Shown piece by piece: positions 26,727-36,006 of a stretch of DNA of 64,000 nt; positions within the stretch are counted from its first letter, which is position 1, and each line of letters begins with the position of its first letter. The notes under the pieces were generated by a model. That model worked only from the letters and a program-made list of their open reading frames with translations, did no database searches and was not told the DNA's origin. The stretch is from Reichenbachiella versicolor. Lineage in GTDB: Bacteria; Bacteroidota; Bacteroidia; Cytophagales; Cyclobacteriaceae. The stretch is taken from assembly GCF_003171675.1 (NCBI RefSeq), contig NZ_QFZQ01000006.1:186001-250000 (forward strand). Direction: 5' to 3'. The position numbers and the translations under genes are program-made.

Positions 26727-27005
26727 ATGAATAAAGTTCAAATTACATATTGTACTCAATGTAGGTGGTTGATGCGCTCGACTTGGATGAGTCAAGAGTT
26801 GCTGACGACTTTCGAACAGGAGATAGACGAACTTTCATTGAGGCCTAGTACTGGTGGAATATTCGAGGTTCATGCCAATAATCAGCTTGTTTGGTCAAGA
26901 AAAGAAAAAGGACGTTTTCCTGAAATCACGGAACTAAAACAAGTAGTACGGGATGTAATAGCTCCTGATAAAAGTCTTGGTCACTCTGATAAGAAGAAAG
27001 TGTAA
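26727..27005 (+). CDS. SelT/SelW/SelH-family (Rdx) protein
   Basis: This 92-residue thioredoxin-like protein starts with ITYCTQCRW, where Cys9 and Cys12 form the CxxC redox site (cysteine replacing the selenocysteine of animal SelW). LRPSTGGIFEVHANNQLVWSR and GRFPEITELKQVVRD follow, both typical of the family. A thiol redox role is assumed; partners are unknown. Confidence 0.93.
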   Translation: MNKVQITYCTQCRWLMRSTWMSQELLTTFEQEIDELSLRPSTGGIFEVHANNQLVWSRKEKGRFPEITELKQVVRDVIAPDKSLGHSDKKKV

Positions 27006-27043
27006 ATAGAAATCTAATAGTCATAAAAGCTCTGAATTGTATC

Positions 27044-28561
27044 TCAATGACTAGTCTTATTCTCTAGATACACTACTGGATATCGCTTGTCGTTGGATTT
27101 GTCTTCTTTTCCCCAATCAAAAGCTCCTAATACAATATCTTCATCTCCATCCTGATCAAAATCAGACTGACTCATAGTAATCCATCTTCCTTTGATGTTT
27201 TGATCTAATTTGAACGGTTCATATCCATTTTCTTGATTTAAATAAACTAAGAATGAGGGTTGGTTCTGATCTGGGAAAAAGGAGATCACTGAAAAATCTA
27301 AGTCTCCATCGAGGTCTATGTCACTCGGTATTGCTTTATATATTCCTGGGATAGGAATGAATAGTTCTTCTTTTTTATTGAATTGATAATTTCCTTGATT
27401 CAAATAGATTCTTAATCCATGATAGGGCTTAGTAAAGTAATCTACAAAGTCTCCATTATCTCCTGCGGTTACTAGAATGTCATCTAATCCGTCGTCATTA
27501 TAGTCAAAGAGTTTCATATAACTACTGCCATAGGTAGACGGAAACTGGATTAACATTCTCTGAGAAAATCTTCCTTGGCCATCATTGACGAATAAATATA
27601 TGGCTTCACGAGCTTGTGCTAACAAGGCCATCACATCCAAGTCTCCATCCTTGTCAATATCAACCAACTCTGTACATATTGCTCCAGGCAATCCAATAAT
27701 TTCATGCTTTTTATATCCATCAGAAGTATTTTCCCACCAGCCCAGTGAACCAGACCATTTTCCAAATTCACAAATGACAATATCTTCTTTAGTGTCTCCA
27801 TTTATATCTCCAAAGTTTGCATTTACTGGTCGCTGTAGTCTTCCTATTGGATAGCTTAGTTTTTTAGTGACGTCTTTGGGGTATTTAGCCATCCCTCCAA
27901 GTGGTGTATCTGTCCCTATAAATACAGGGCCTATCATTGTAGTCCAAAAGGCATCTTTTCTCTCGATAAATTCGAGCACTCCCATTCCTACACTATCATA
28001 CTTTGTGACTTTAAGTTGATCATTTAACTGGAACATCATTCCTGTACTATAATCAGCTACCATCAACTTAGAAGGAGCAAGAAAGTCTACCATGCTAATG
28101 GATGATTGTGGTAGATTCAATGATATGGGCTTCGTTTCGAACAGGTTTATAGACTTTACGGTACTGAAGTCATAGGCTGGCTCAATTTTTTCTGGAGATC
28201 TGGACAGGTAATATTTCTGGATAGCCATCCATTCCTCTCGGCTGATCTTAGGTTTCTTTTGGCCAAAGTAGATCGAGTTTTCTTGTATTTCTTTTCCTTT
28301 GGGATAATCCTTGAAAGAAGGGTTGTTTTCATCAATAGAATCTCTAAAACCAAGCAGATAACCCATTCGAGGAAGGACACTGTTTTTCCAAATTCGTCGT
28401 TCCAATTCTTCAGGTTTTGGTATCATATGGCAACTTACGCAGTGCATTTGAGCTAATTCTTCCCCTCTGCTTGTAGGTTGAGTTTCGCGTCTTGAGCACG
28501 ATACTGTTAACATAGTTACCAGTACTATTAAAACCGAAACATTTGTAATAAGGCTTCTCAT
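27044..28561 (-). CDS. FG-GAP repeat lipoprotein with a haem c motif
   Basis: This 505-residue lipoprotein has a signal peptide ending MLTVSC, with Cys22 lipidated. Directly after comes a haem c attachment motif CVSCH (41-45) followed by MIPKPEELE, so a small cytochrome c-like domain is fused to a C-terminal propeller. The propeller has many FG-GAP/VCBS calcium loops: DINGDTKEDIVI, DIDKDGDLDVMAL, DYNDDGLDDILV, DIDLDGDLDFSV and DFDQDGDEDIVLG. It should face the periplasm or cell surface. Electron transfer or binding of a polymeric ligand is conceivable, but the function is unknown. It is a single gene. Confidence 0.85.
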   Translation of the reverse strand: MRSLITNVSVLIVLVTMLTVSCSRRETQPTSRGEELAQMHCVSCHMIPKPEELERRIWKNSVLPRMGYLLGFRDSIDENNPSFKDYPKGKEIQENSIYFGQKKPKISREEWMAIQKYYLSRSPEKIEPAYDFSTVKSINLFETKPISLNLPQSSISMVDFLAPSKLMVADYSTGMMFQLNDQLKVTKYDSVGMGVLEFIERKDAFWTTMIGPVFIGTDTPLGGMAKYPKDVTKKLSYPIGRLQRPVNANFGDINGDTKEDIVICEFGKWSGSLGWWENTSDGYKKHEIIGLPGAICTELVDIDKDGDLDVMALLAQAREAIYLFVNDGQGRFSQRMLIQFPSTYGSSYMKLFDYNDDGLDDILVTAGDNGDFVDYFTKPYHGLRIYLNQGNYQFNKKEELFIPIPGIYKAIPSDIDLDGDLDFSVISFFPDQNQPSFLVYLNQENGYEPFKLDQNIKGRWITMSQSDFDQDGDEDIVLGAFDWGKEDKSNDKRYPVVYLENKTSH

Positions 28562-28572
28562 GGTTTGAATAT

Positions 28573-28604
28573 AAAAAACAAAGGCCGCTTAAGTGCGGCC
28601 TTTG
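28573..28604 (-). terminator. Intrinsic terminator of the SusCD operon
   Basis: A perfect 10-bp stem (CAAAGGCCGC with its complement, 28579-28588 and 28595-28604) has a six-base loop and is followed leftward by a T6 run. It lies 36 bases after the stop of the last operon gene. Confidence 0.9.
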
Positions 28605-28639
28605 TTCTACTTGTGATAATTATTATAAACTACTCATTA

Positions 28640-29518
28640 CTATTCTCCCCATTCTTCAAAGGACAAACCATTTTGTAGGTATACCAATGAATCTTTGACC
28701 GGCACATCAGCACCTCCGTTACTTGAATAGGTGTATTCATAAACGATACTCTTGTTGTCGTGAACTTTACCAGTCAAATCTTTTATCTCTAATACACCTG
28801 GCTTTTCTACTATCAAGTCTCCAGTAACACTACCATCATCAGCTATTGCCAATACAAGAGTCTCGCCCGGTATTTTAAGCCCTTCTCCTACATTAGGCAC
28901 CGAAATTGAATCCACGCTCACTGTACTTACTTTAAACTGCGTAAACAGCCCCAAAGAATCAGATAGAACGTTACCTCTACCTTCATTGTAAGCATAAGCT
29001 ATGGTATCCTCAAACCCTAGCTGAAAATAATCACCATGATATTCATTAATGTACTTAACCATTACAAAAGTTTTGCTTTGATCAACTAACAAAGTATCGG
29101 TAGTATACTGCACGATTTCCAATGGAATCACGTAGTTGTTACCTGTAGACTTAGGGTCGTCAAAGAAAGCTTGTGTAAAAGTGACTTCAAATACACCATT
29201 AAAATCACCTGCTTTGATCTCTATCAATGAATCAGATGGTAAGTTCATTCTGTAATGTGTATCTGGTAATAGTTCACCACCATCTGGAATTTGATCTTTT
29301 ATCAAAGAGATGTAAGCAAATTCATTGACGTCAGAGTCCCTTTTACCACCCAAAACAACACCAATTTCAATAGTTGAGTCTGGAAGCACTACAGTCCTAA
29401 CAGGCCTCTCAAAAGGAAAGTAAACCGAACTCGTATCAAAATTGTCTTTATAGTCATCATAGCAAGCAGTAGCTACTACCATGATTAGACCTAATATTAC
29501 ATATATTGTTTTCTTCAT
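28640..29518 (-). CDS. DUF1735/DUF4843-like surface lipoprotein (PUL accessory)
   Basis: This 292-residue lipoprotein has a signal ending VATACYDDYKDN; acidic residues after the cysteine resemble the Bacteroidota surface-export signal. The sequence SSVYFPFERPVRTVVLPD and later strands fit the BT_3987-like N-terminal domain (DUF1735/DUF4843) of glycan-binding lipoproteins, often encoded after SusD. The remainder is beta-rich, with the segment YIPLEIVQY-like NNYVIPLEIVQY. It is the last gene of the operon, 19 bases after the SusD stop. It probably acts as a surface glycan-binding protein, but the domain assignment is by resemblance. Confidence 0.7.
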   Translation of the reverse strand: MKKTIYVILGLIMVVATACYDDYKDNFDTSSVYFPFERPVRTVVLPDSTIEIGVVLGGKRDSDVNEFAYISLIKDQIPDGGELLPDTHYRMNLPSDSLIEIKAGDFNGVFEVTFTQAFFDDPKSTGNNYVIPLEIVQYTTDTLLVDQSKTFVMVKYINEYHGDYFQLGFEDTIAYAYNEGRGNVLSDSLGLFTQFKVSTVSVDSISVPNVGEGLKIPGETLVLAIADDGSVTGDLIVEKPGVLEIKDLTGKVHDNKSIVYEYTYSSNGGADVPVKDSLVYLQNGLSFEEWGE

Positions 29519-29537
29519 GTTTTTAGTACTTTATTAT

Positions 29538-31334
29538 TTACCAACCTTCATTTTCTGTCAATGTTGGAACTTTCAACAATTCATCAATTGGCATGGGACC
29601 AAACTTCATGTGCTCATCGAATTGAGGAGTGAACAATTCTGAGATATCGTAAGAATCAGTACTTCCTGATCTAGTAATAGTCATTTTCTCCACAGTGGTA
29701 TTTAAGTCACTTAAATCACCTCCCCATCTTCTCAAGTCAAAGAAATAATGTCCTTCGAAGCATAGTTCTATTCTTCTTTCATTTCTAATAATCTCTCTGA
29801 CCACACTCTGGTTTGAACTGTTATCTGTTAAGTAATCATCAGAGAGAATACCACCTCTTCTTCTTACTTCTGCGATAGCATCTACTGCTGTCAAGCCGAA
29901 CCCTTCTGGATCATTTTCAGGACCATATGCTTCGTTCATTGCTTCTGCATAGTTGAGGAATACTTCTCCCTTTCTAATCAATGCGAAATAATGAAATGCG
30001 TTAGTTCCCTGCCCTATGTCAGCACCTTTAGCTAACCACTTTCGTAAATAATATCCAGTACGGCTAGAATTACTTTCATTTGCTACTCCTGTAGCGCCTC
30101 CTGAAACATCTTTTCCTCCTTGAAATAAATCAACAGTTTCACCATTTTGGAATGTTACTCCATTATGAAAAACTGTTAAATCCAATCGAGGATCTCTACC
30201 GGCATATGGATTAGTAGCGTCATATCCACTTGATGGATCTGAAATTGGATAGCCATTGTCTGCCATAGGGAATGCATCTACTAGATTTTGCGTAGGATTT
30301 GTTTGCCCTTGTCCTCCAAAAGATGGCGGAAAGTTTCTAGTTTCTATGCTCCTATTTTGACCACCAATCCTAGCCATGATCATTTCAGCATTCTCATAGT
30401 TAGTGAAATACGCATCATAATCAGAATTACCAGCATCACCGTAGACATTTGGAAGAGAAGTTCCTACCTCATCCATCACTTTAGCAGCATATGCAGCAGC
30501 CATTTCATTCATTTCAGTTCTATTGTCCTGTTCATATAGTTCACTCCCTGCATAGAGATAAACTCTGGACAATAAAGCATTTGCCGCTACAGATGTAGGT
30601 CTACCATATTCTTGAGCACTATAGACAATTAAATCAGCGCCAGCTGTACCATCATAAGCCGCTGGTAAAGTATCAGCTGCTATTTTCAAGTCGGTAGCTA
30701 TCTGATCGATTACTTGCGAAAATGTAGCTCTTGGAAGACTTTCTATATCTTGAGGGTTTTGAAGCTCCGTTATTAATGGGACTCCCATTACTTCTCCTGA
30801 TTCATCAATACCGGCAAACCTTTTAAGCAAATCAAAATAGAAATAACCTCGTAGGAAATGTGCCTCTCCAGTCAACCTTTGTCTAAGTTCTGCATTGATG
30901 ATAGAATCCTCTTCTGATGGTCCCTGAAAAAAGATTAGCAATGAATCTTCTCTCAATTCAGACCCAACAGGCTTTAATCCATAGGTAATAAACCTATTGA
31001 CCGACTGGATACCTTTATAGGTATTATTCCAGTTATTCAATGGATTAATAGCCGCCTGCCATGTTTGTTCTATAGTTCTACTCAGTGCCGTATTCAAATT
31101 ATTACGCACTGCATTTTGAGTAGCACAATCCAAAAAACCTCCGTAATGATCGTGGCCATTTGGAAGTACATTGTAAGCATTCATCAAAAACCCTTGAACA
31201 ATTTGAGGGTTTCCTATGATCTCCTCAAGAGTCTGCTCATTTGAATACTTTGGTTCAAAGAACTCCTCTTGACAGGCACTTAAAACAATAAGTGCCATGA
31301 ATAATGCATATATATATTTTTTCATTGTTATCAA
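29538..31334 (-). CDS. SusD/RagB-family glycan-binding lipoprotein (second pair)
   Basis: This 598-residue SusD homologue has a lipoprotein signal ending LSACQEEFFEP, the TPR-like N-terminal region with LRGYFYFDLLKRFAG, and the C-terminal SusD-like part with RNERRIELCFEGHYFFDLRRWG. The C-terminal LTENEGW ending is characteristic of the family. It forms the lid of the SusC transporter encoded four bases upstream and captures oligosaccharides at the cell surface. The substrate is not deducible from this sequence alone. Confidence 0.95.
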   Translation of the reverse strand: MITMKKYIYALFMALIVLSACQEEFFEPKYSNEQTLEEIIGNPQIVQGFLMNAYNVLPNGHDHYGGFLDCATQNAVRNNLNTALSRTIEQTWQAAINPLNNWNNTYKGIQSVNRFITYGLKPVGSELREDSLLIFFQGPSEEDSIINAELRQRLTGEAHFLRGYFYFDLLKRFAGIDESGEVMGVPLITELQNPQDIESLPRATFSQVIDQIATDLKIAADTLPAAYDGTAGADLIVYSAQEYGRPTSVAANALLSRVYLYAGSELYEQDNRTEMNEMAAAYAAKVMDEVGTSLPNVYGDAGNSDYDAYFTNYENAEMIMARIGGQNRSIETRNFPPSFGGQGQTNPTQNLVDAFPMADNGYPISDPSSGYDATNPYAGRDPRLDLTVFHNGVTFQNGETVDLFQGGKDVSGGATGVANESNSSRTGYYLRKWLAKGADIGQGTNAFHYFALIRKGEVFLNYAEAMNEAYGPENDPEGFGLTAVDAIAEVRRRGGILSDDYLTDNSSNQSVVREIIRNERRIELCFEGHYFFDLRRWGGDLSDLNTTVEKMTITRSGSTDSYDISELFTPQFDEHMKFGPMPIDELLKVPTLTENEGW

Positions 31335-31338
31335 GATT

Positions 31339-34173
31339 TTAATAAGATAGACTCAACCCTAGAGATACCGTTTTCATCAATGGACCATTACTGATACCTG
31401 AATTCATATTGTCCGCATTAAAATCTGGGTGAGATGAAATCGACAATAGATCAGTTCCTCTTGCAAATACTCTTAGCTCAGAGGCTCCTCCCAATGCATT
31501 ATTAACTGCTGCGGGGAATGTGTAACTTAACTCTATGTTCCTAAGGGTAAAGTAGTATGCATCTTCTACCCAATAAGATGAAGTCACATAACTATGTGTG
31601 TTATTTGTGGAGAGTCTTGGGTGAGATGCATCTGTATCCTCTGGACTAGACCAAGCATTCAAGGCATTGGCCGCATATTTATTGTTTCCAATACCTCTAT
31701 AACCAGCTACACCTAACATGTTTCTATCATACCCAGCAGCTCCTTGTCCTAATACGTATAGATTAAAGCCCTTGTAATTCAAATTGACGTTCAAACCAAA
31801 ACGATATCTTGGCAATGAGTTTCCAAGCGTAGTGAAATCTTCAAAGTTGATAAGGCTATCTTTCTTCAAATCAACATATTTCAAATCCCCTCCTACGGCA
31901 TTACCGTATGATGACCTATTTGGGTCTTCTTCATACTCCTCTGCACTATTATAGAAACCTGTAGAAATCAATCCTGCTATTCTATCAATTGGCTGTCCAT
32001 CTAGGTTCAAATTCTCAGAAGCGAAAACAAGTCCTGTTTTCTCAAATACTGCTTCTGTGAACGTCATATAACCTCCTACTGAGTAACTCAAGTCATTGAC
32101 CTTTCCACTATAGGCTAGTTCAATCTCAACTCCATGGTTACTAGCTTCACCAAAATTGATAAAAGGAACATCTTCTCCTAAATAACCTGGGAAAACTGTC
32201 TCTGGTTGAAGGGGAATATCTGATCTGTACTCGTTGAAATAATTAAACTCAAAAGACAGATTATTGAAAACCACAGCTTCCAAACCGATATTATATTCTG
32301 TCAACACTTCAAAACCAATATCTGGATTACCTGAAGTTGAAATGGTGTAGCCACTTGTACCAGGCATACTTGGACCTTGTGGACCAAATCTTATAAAACC
32401 TTCAGTATTGTAAGCACTTCTATATTGGTAGTAGCCTAGTCCTCCGTCGTATCCCATCTGACCACCACTCACTTTGAGTTTTAAATGGTTGATTTGATCA
32501 ATGGATTGTAGAAAGCTTTCATTACTCGCTACCCAAGCTAAACCTCCAGCAGGGAACAATCTAAAACGATTTCCTGCTTCTAACTTATTTGATCCCATAT
32601 AAGAAAGGTCTAATTCAGCTACATATTTGGAATCAAACATATAATTCAACCTACCACCTAAATTGATGTTTTTGTTAGGTTGTGCCGTACCTGTTCTTTC
32701 TCTTTGTTGGATTATAGTATTTGCGTTAGCTAAAAGGGCATGCTTGTCAAATACTCTGTCATAGGTAAGTGATGACGTGAATCCATAATTTCTATAAAAC
32801 TCATCATCAAACCTCTCCACAGAAGATGTAGGATCTTCAGCAGTTACCTGTGAACTATCTTGTAAATAAGAATTGTAACCTATTTGCTTACCTACTCTTA
32901 CTCTAGATAAGGCATCAGCTGATATATAATTATTCCAAGTCAACCCTTCAACTCCTATAGCAGAAAAATCAATAGTTCCTCCTAAATTCAGCTGGGACTG
33001 TCTAGTTTGGTTTTCTGTATAGCCTGCTGCTAGGAGTTCTCCTTCTACATTAATACCATCATTAGAATCGTTTGTTCCAAAGCCAACAGTACCATCTGGA
33101 GCTGTAAAGTATATCGGATATGCATTAGGTCTAGTGGAACTCAATTCATTGAAGAAACCTGTTTTTGTATTATTATTTCTAGTCCAAGTTTGATACGTCA
33201 TTTGATTCGAACGAGAAAGTTCGATTCTACTAGCCATATCCATTCTCATCTTCAGCCATTTGTTTACCTGCATATCTACATTACCTCGGACATTGAATCT
33301 TTGATATTTTGTTCCTTCTCCGATGGCTTCTAACCCATCTTCCGTCAGGTAACCTGCAGAAACGAAATATGAAGTTCGATCTTTAGTATTAGTATAAGTA
33401 CCAAAAACCCTTTTAAATGAAGTCATTGATTTTAAATACCTATCATAATAATCCACATCTGGTAGTGAATCACTAATTCCCGCAGTTCTAAAGTCATTAA
33501 GTACTTCTTCGGAATAAAGTGGATCTAAACCATCATTTTCTAATGCTTGATTATATGCTCTAGCATAATCGTATGAGTTCAAAAAATCAGGAAGGTGGGT
33601 TGGTTTTCTAAATCCAACTTCAGCATTGAAACTTGCTTTTTTCTCTCCTGGTTTCCCCCTTTTAGTAGTCACAAGTACAACACCATTAGCTGCCTGTGCT
33701 CCATAAAGCGTTTTAGCAGTAATATCCTTTAGTACAGTTATTGACTCAATCTCATAGTAATTCAATGACTCAAGGCGTCTATTGGCTATTCCATCGATTA
33801 CAATCAATGGATTACTGTTGTTTACCAAATTGCCATTGTCATTTTGTCTAAATGAGTGAAAACCGCGAACTCCTAACCAAGAGTTATCACCTCCAGGAGC
33901 AGCCGCTCCTTTAAAAACCAATACACCCGCAGCCTTACCGATCATAGCTGATTCTACATCTAAATCAGCAGTAGCGATTTGGTCTTGAGTGATTAGGGAA
34001 GTAGCCCCTACCACTCTTTCCTTATCAAGTTTGGCAAAGGGAAGATTTACCTTCTCTTTTTGCGGAATAATGGTCGTATCCATTTCCACAATCACATCAG
34101 CAACCTGCCCGTACGTCACTCCAATAGAGGTAGCCATCGTACAGATTGCTATTAAATATTTTATATAGTTCAT
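31339..34173 (-). CDS. SusC/RagA-family TonB-dependent transporter lacking the CPD domain
   Basis: This 944-residue outer-membrane transporter has a signal peptide ending VTYGQ. Unlike the upstream paralogue, it has no carboxypeptidase-D-like domain before the plug; only about 25 residues separate the signal from ERVVGATSLITQDQIA. The plug includes WLGVRGFHSF, PLIVIDGIANRR and VLKDITAKTLYGAQAANGVV. The beta-barrel ends in an aromatic residue (LGLSLSY). It probably imports oligosaccharides together with the SusD protein encoded four bases downstream. The shortened N-terminus marks it as a divergent SusC subtype. Confidence 0.95.
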   Translation of the reverse strand: MNYIKYLIAICTMATSIGVTYGQVADVIVEMDTTIIPQKEKVNLPFAKLDKERVVGATSLITQDQIATADLDVESAMIGKAAGVLVFKGAAAPGGDNSWLGVRGFHSFRQNDNGNLVNNSNPLIVIDGIANRRLESLNYYEIESITVLKDITAKTLYGAQAANGVVLVTTKRGKPGEKKASFNAEVGFRKPTHLPDFLNSYDYARAYNQALENDGLDPLYSEEVLNDFRTAGISDSLPDVDYYDRYLKSMTSFKRVFGTYTNTKDRTSYFVSAGYLTEDGLEAIGEGTKYQRFNVRGNVDMQVNKWLKMRMDMASRIELSRSNQMTYQTWTRNNNTKTGFFNELSSTRPNAYPIYFTAPDGTVGFGTNDSNDGINVEGELLAAGYTENQTRQSQLNLGGTIDFSAIGVEGLTWNNYISADALSRVRVGKQIGYNSYLQDSSQVTAEDPTSSVERFDDEFYRNYGFTSSLTYDRVFDKHALLANANTIIQQRERTGTAQPNKNINLGGRLNYMFDSKYVAELDLSYMGSNKLEAGNRFRLFPAGGLAWVASNESFLQSIDQINHLKLKVSGGQMGYDGGLGYYQYRSAYNTEGFIRFGPQGPSMPGTSGYTISTSGNPDIGFEVLTEYNIGLEAVVFNNLSFEFNYFNEYRSDIPLQPETVFPGYLGEDVPFINFGEASNHGVEIELAYSGKVNDLSYSVGGYMTFTEAVFEKTGLVFASENLNLDGQPIDRIAGLISTGFYNSAEEYEEDPNRSSYGNAVGGDLKYVDLKKDSLINFEDFTTLGNSLPRYRFGLNVNLNYKGFNLYVLGQGAAGYDRNMLGVAGYRGIGNNKYAANALNAWSSPEDTDASHPRLSTNNTHSYVTSSYWVEDAYYFTLRNIELSYTFPAAVNNALGGASELRVFARGTDLLSISSHPDFNADNMNSGISNGPLMKTVSLGLSLSY

Positions 34174-34198
34174 TTGATTCTATTTATCGATTGAGAAA

Positions 34199-35995
34199 TT
34201 ACCATCCCGGATTTTGCACAAGATTCGGGTTGTTTTGTAATTCAGTATTGGGTAATGGGTACCAGTAGTGTTTATCCTCAAAGATCCTTGCTCCTTCTAC
34301 CTCAGCCTTTCCAAAAACAAGAATACCTCCATTGTCTACCAAGTCCAGTCTATAAATTTTAGAAAGAGCTTCCTTAGCTATTCTCCATCTCCTGATATCA
34401 TGCCACCTGTGCATTTCATGATATAATTCTACAGCTCTTTCGTTTCGGATACGATCTCTGAAGACTTCTGTAGAACTGGTATAATCAGTATGAACATCTG
34501 GTAGTCCATCTACTCTTCTCCTTACTTCATTGATTGCAGCGACTGCAGTCCAACCTAACCCATCAGGATCTCCATTTGGTCCATAGGCTTCGTTCGCTGC
34601 CTCAGCTAAATCCAAATAGACTTGTGCCAACCTGATAAAAGGAAAATATCGATTTCTTCCAGCCACTCCATCAGTATTGTTGGAACCATGCCAGTTGTGT
34701 TTCTTATGTACATAACCTGTCCAGACACCATTCGCACTATGTTTCAAATATTGATCAGAGCCATTTACCGCATCTAAGGTTACTCCTGGATCTGTAACTA
34801 AAATTGATTCTCCATGATGATAAATATGCTGATAGAATCTAGGATCTCTATTTACGTATGGATCTTGATCATTATAACTAGGGTGGTCCTCAATAGCTTT
34901 TGCTTCCCCGCCCTCTACATGTTCAAACCAATCTACAGCGTTTTGAGTAGGAGATACAAAATTACCCCATCCTCCCATCACTCCTGGAGGATCTAACCAA
35001 CCGTCTCCGACATTGGCTGCACCAGGTCGGTTATTATTACCTATAGACGGAGCCCATACTGCTTCTGTTGATAAAAGAGCTGTTTCACTATACCAATTTT
35101 CAGTATACTCACTCCAAGGATACATACTATAATATCCGCTAGCATTAGCTTCCTGTATAGTCTCAGCTGCAGATTTTGCGGCTCTTTTACAGTAATCAAG
35201 GTTATAACTATCGTCTCCATTGTCTGCAAAATTCATATTTGGACTAGCAGCATATAGTAAAACCATAGTTTTAATTGCCAAAGCAGACGTTTTAGTAGCT
35301 CTTCCTTCAAAATCAGATTCCCATCTTACTGGTAATAATTTGTAACAAGAATCTAATTCGGATACAATCCACTCAGTACACTCAGAATAAGAAATACGTT
35401 CTGGAGTGAATGGAGAGTCAGGAGAAATAGGCTCATCTATAATAAATAGACCTCCATACCTTCTTATTAATTCAAAGTGATACCAAGCTCTTAGTATTCT
35501 GAATTCTCCTTCCATATATTGGATGATTTGCTCTTTAGAGATTCCTCCAGGTAACTGAGGGACATCTTCTATCTGATCTAATCCCTCTTGTAAAGCAAGA
35601 TTAGCCACTCGAATACCTACTACTGCTTCTCCGGCTGGAGTCATATCAATTCTCTGAACACGATCTTCGTTATATTCAAATCCAAACTCTGCTCTATTTC
35701 CATCTAGCCAAACTCCTTTGTTGTAAACAGTAGGAATAGGTCCAGTAAAAGATGCAGACTGAGATTCATCACTCAACGAACCTATTTCAGAGTCCCAATC
35801 TGTAGGGTGTGCTACATAGTTGTGCATTGCAAAATAGCATTGACCTAAATATTGCTGTACTGATTGGAAATTGGTAAATACCACATCTTCAGTCACCTCA
35901 TCATCTGGAACATAATCCAAATATTCTTCACATGACGATATCGATGCCATTAGCATAATCACCGTCATATAGGACAAAAATTTTCTAAGTTTCAT
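34199..35995 (-). CDS. SusD/RagB-family glycan-binding lipoprotein (first pair)
   Basis: This 598-residue SusD homologue has a lipoprotein signal ending SISSCEEYLDYVPDDEV with strongly acidic residues after the cysteine. It carries EGEFRILRAWYHFELIRRYGG and the C-terminal RNERAVELYHEMHRWHDIRRW, and closes with NLVQNPGW. It is the same length as the second SusD by coincidence, but the sequences are clearly distinct. It pairs with the SusC encoded 11 bases upstream. Confidence 0.95.
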   Translation of the reverse strand: MKLRKFLSYMTVIMLMASISSCEEYLDYVPDDEVTEDVVFTNFQSVQQYLGQCYFAMHNYVAHPTDWDSEIGSLSDESQSASFTGPIPTVYNKGVWLDGNRAEFGFEYNEDRVQRIDMTPAGEAVVGIRVANLALQEGLDQIEDVPQLPGGISKEQIIQYMEGEFRILRAWYHFELIRRYGGLFIIDEPISPDSPFTPERISYSECTEWIVSELDSCYKLLPVRWESDFEGRATKTSALAIKTMVLLYAASPNMNFADNGDDSYNLDYCKRAAKSAAETIQEANASGYYSMYPWSEYTENWYSETALLSTEAVWAPSIGNNNRPGAANVGDGWLDPPGVMGGWGNFVSPTQNAVDWFEHVEGGEAKAIEDHPSYNDQDPYVNRDPRFYQHIYHHGESILVTDPGVTLDAVNGSDQYLKHSANGVWTGYVHKKHNWHGSNNTDGVAGRNRYFPFIRLAQVYLDLAEAANEAYGPNGDPDGLGWTAVAAINEVRRRVDGLPDVHTDYTSSTEVFRDRIRNERAVELYHEMHRWHDIRRWRIAKEALSKIYRLDLVDNGGILVFGKAEVEGARIFEDKHYWYPLPNTELQNNPNLVQNPGW

Positions 35996-36006
35996 ATCAA
36001 TATCGT

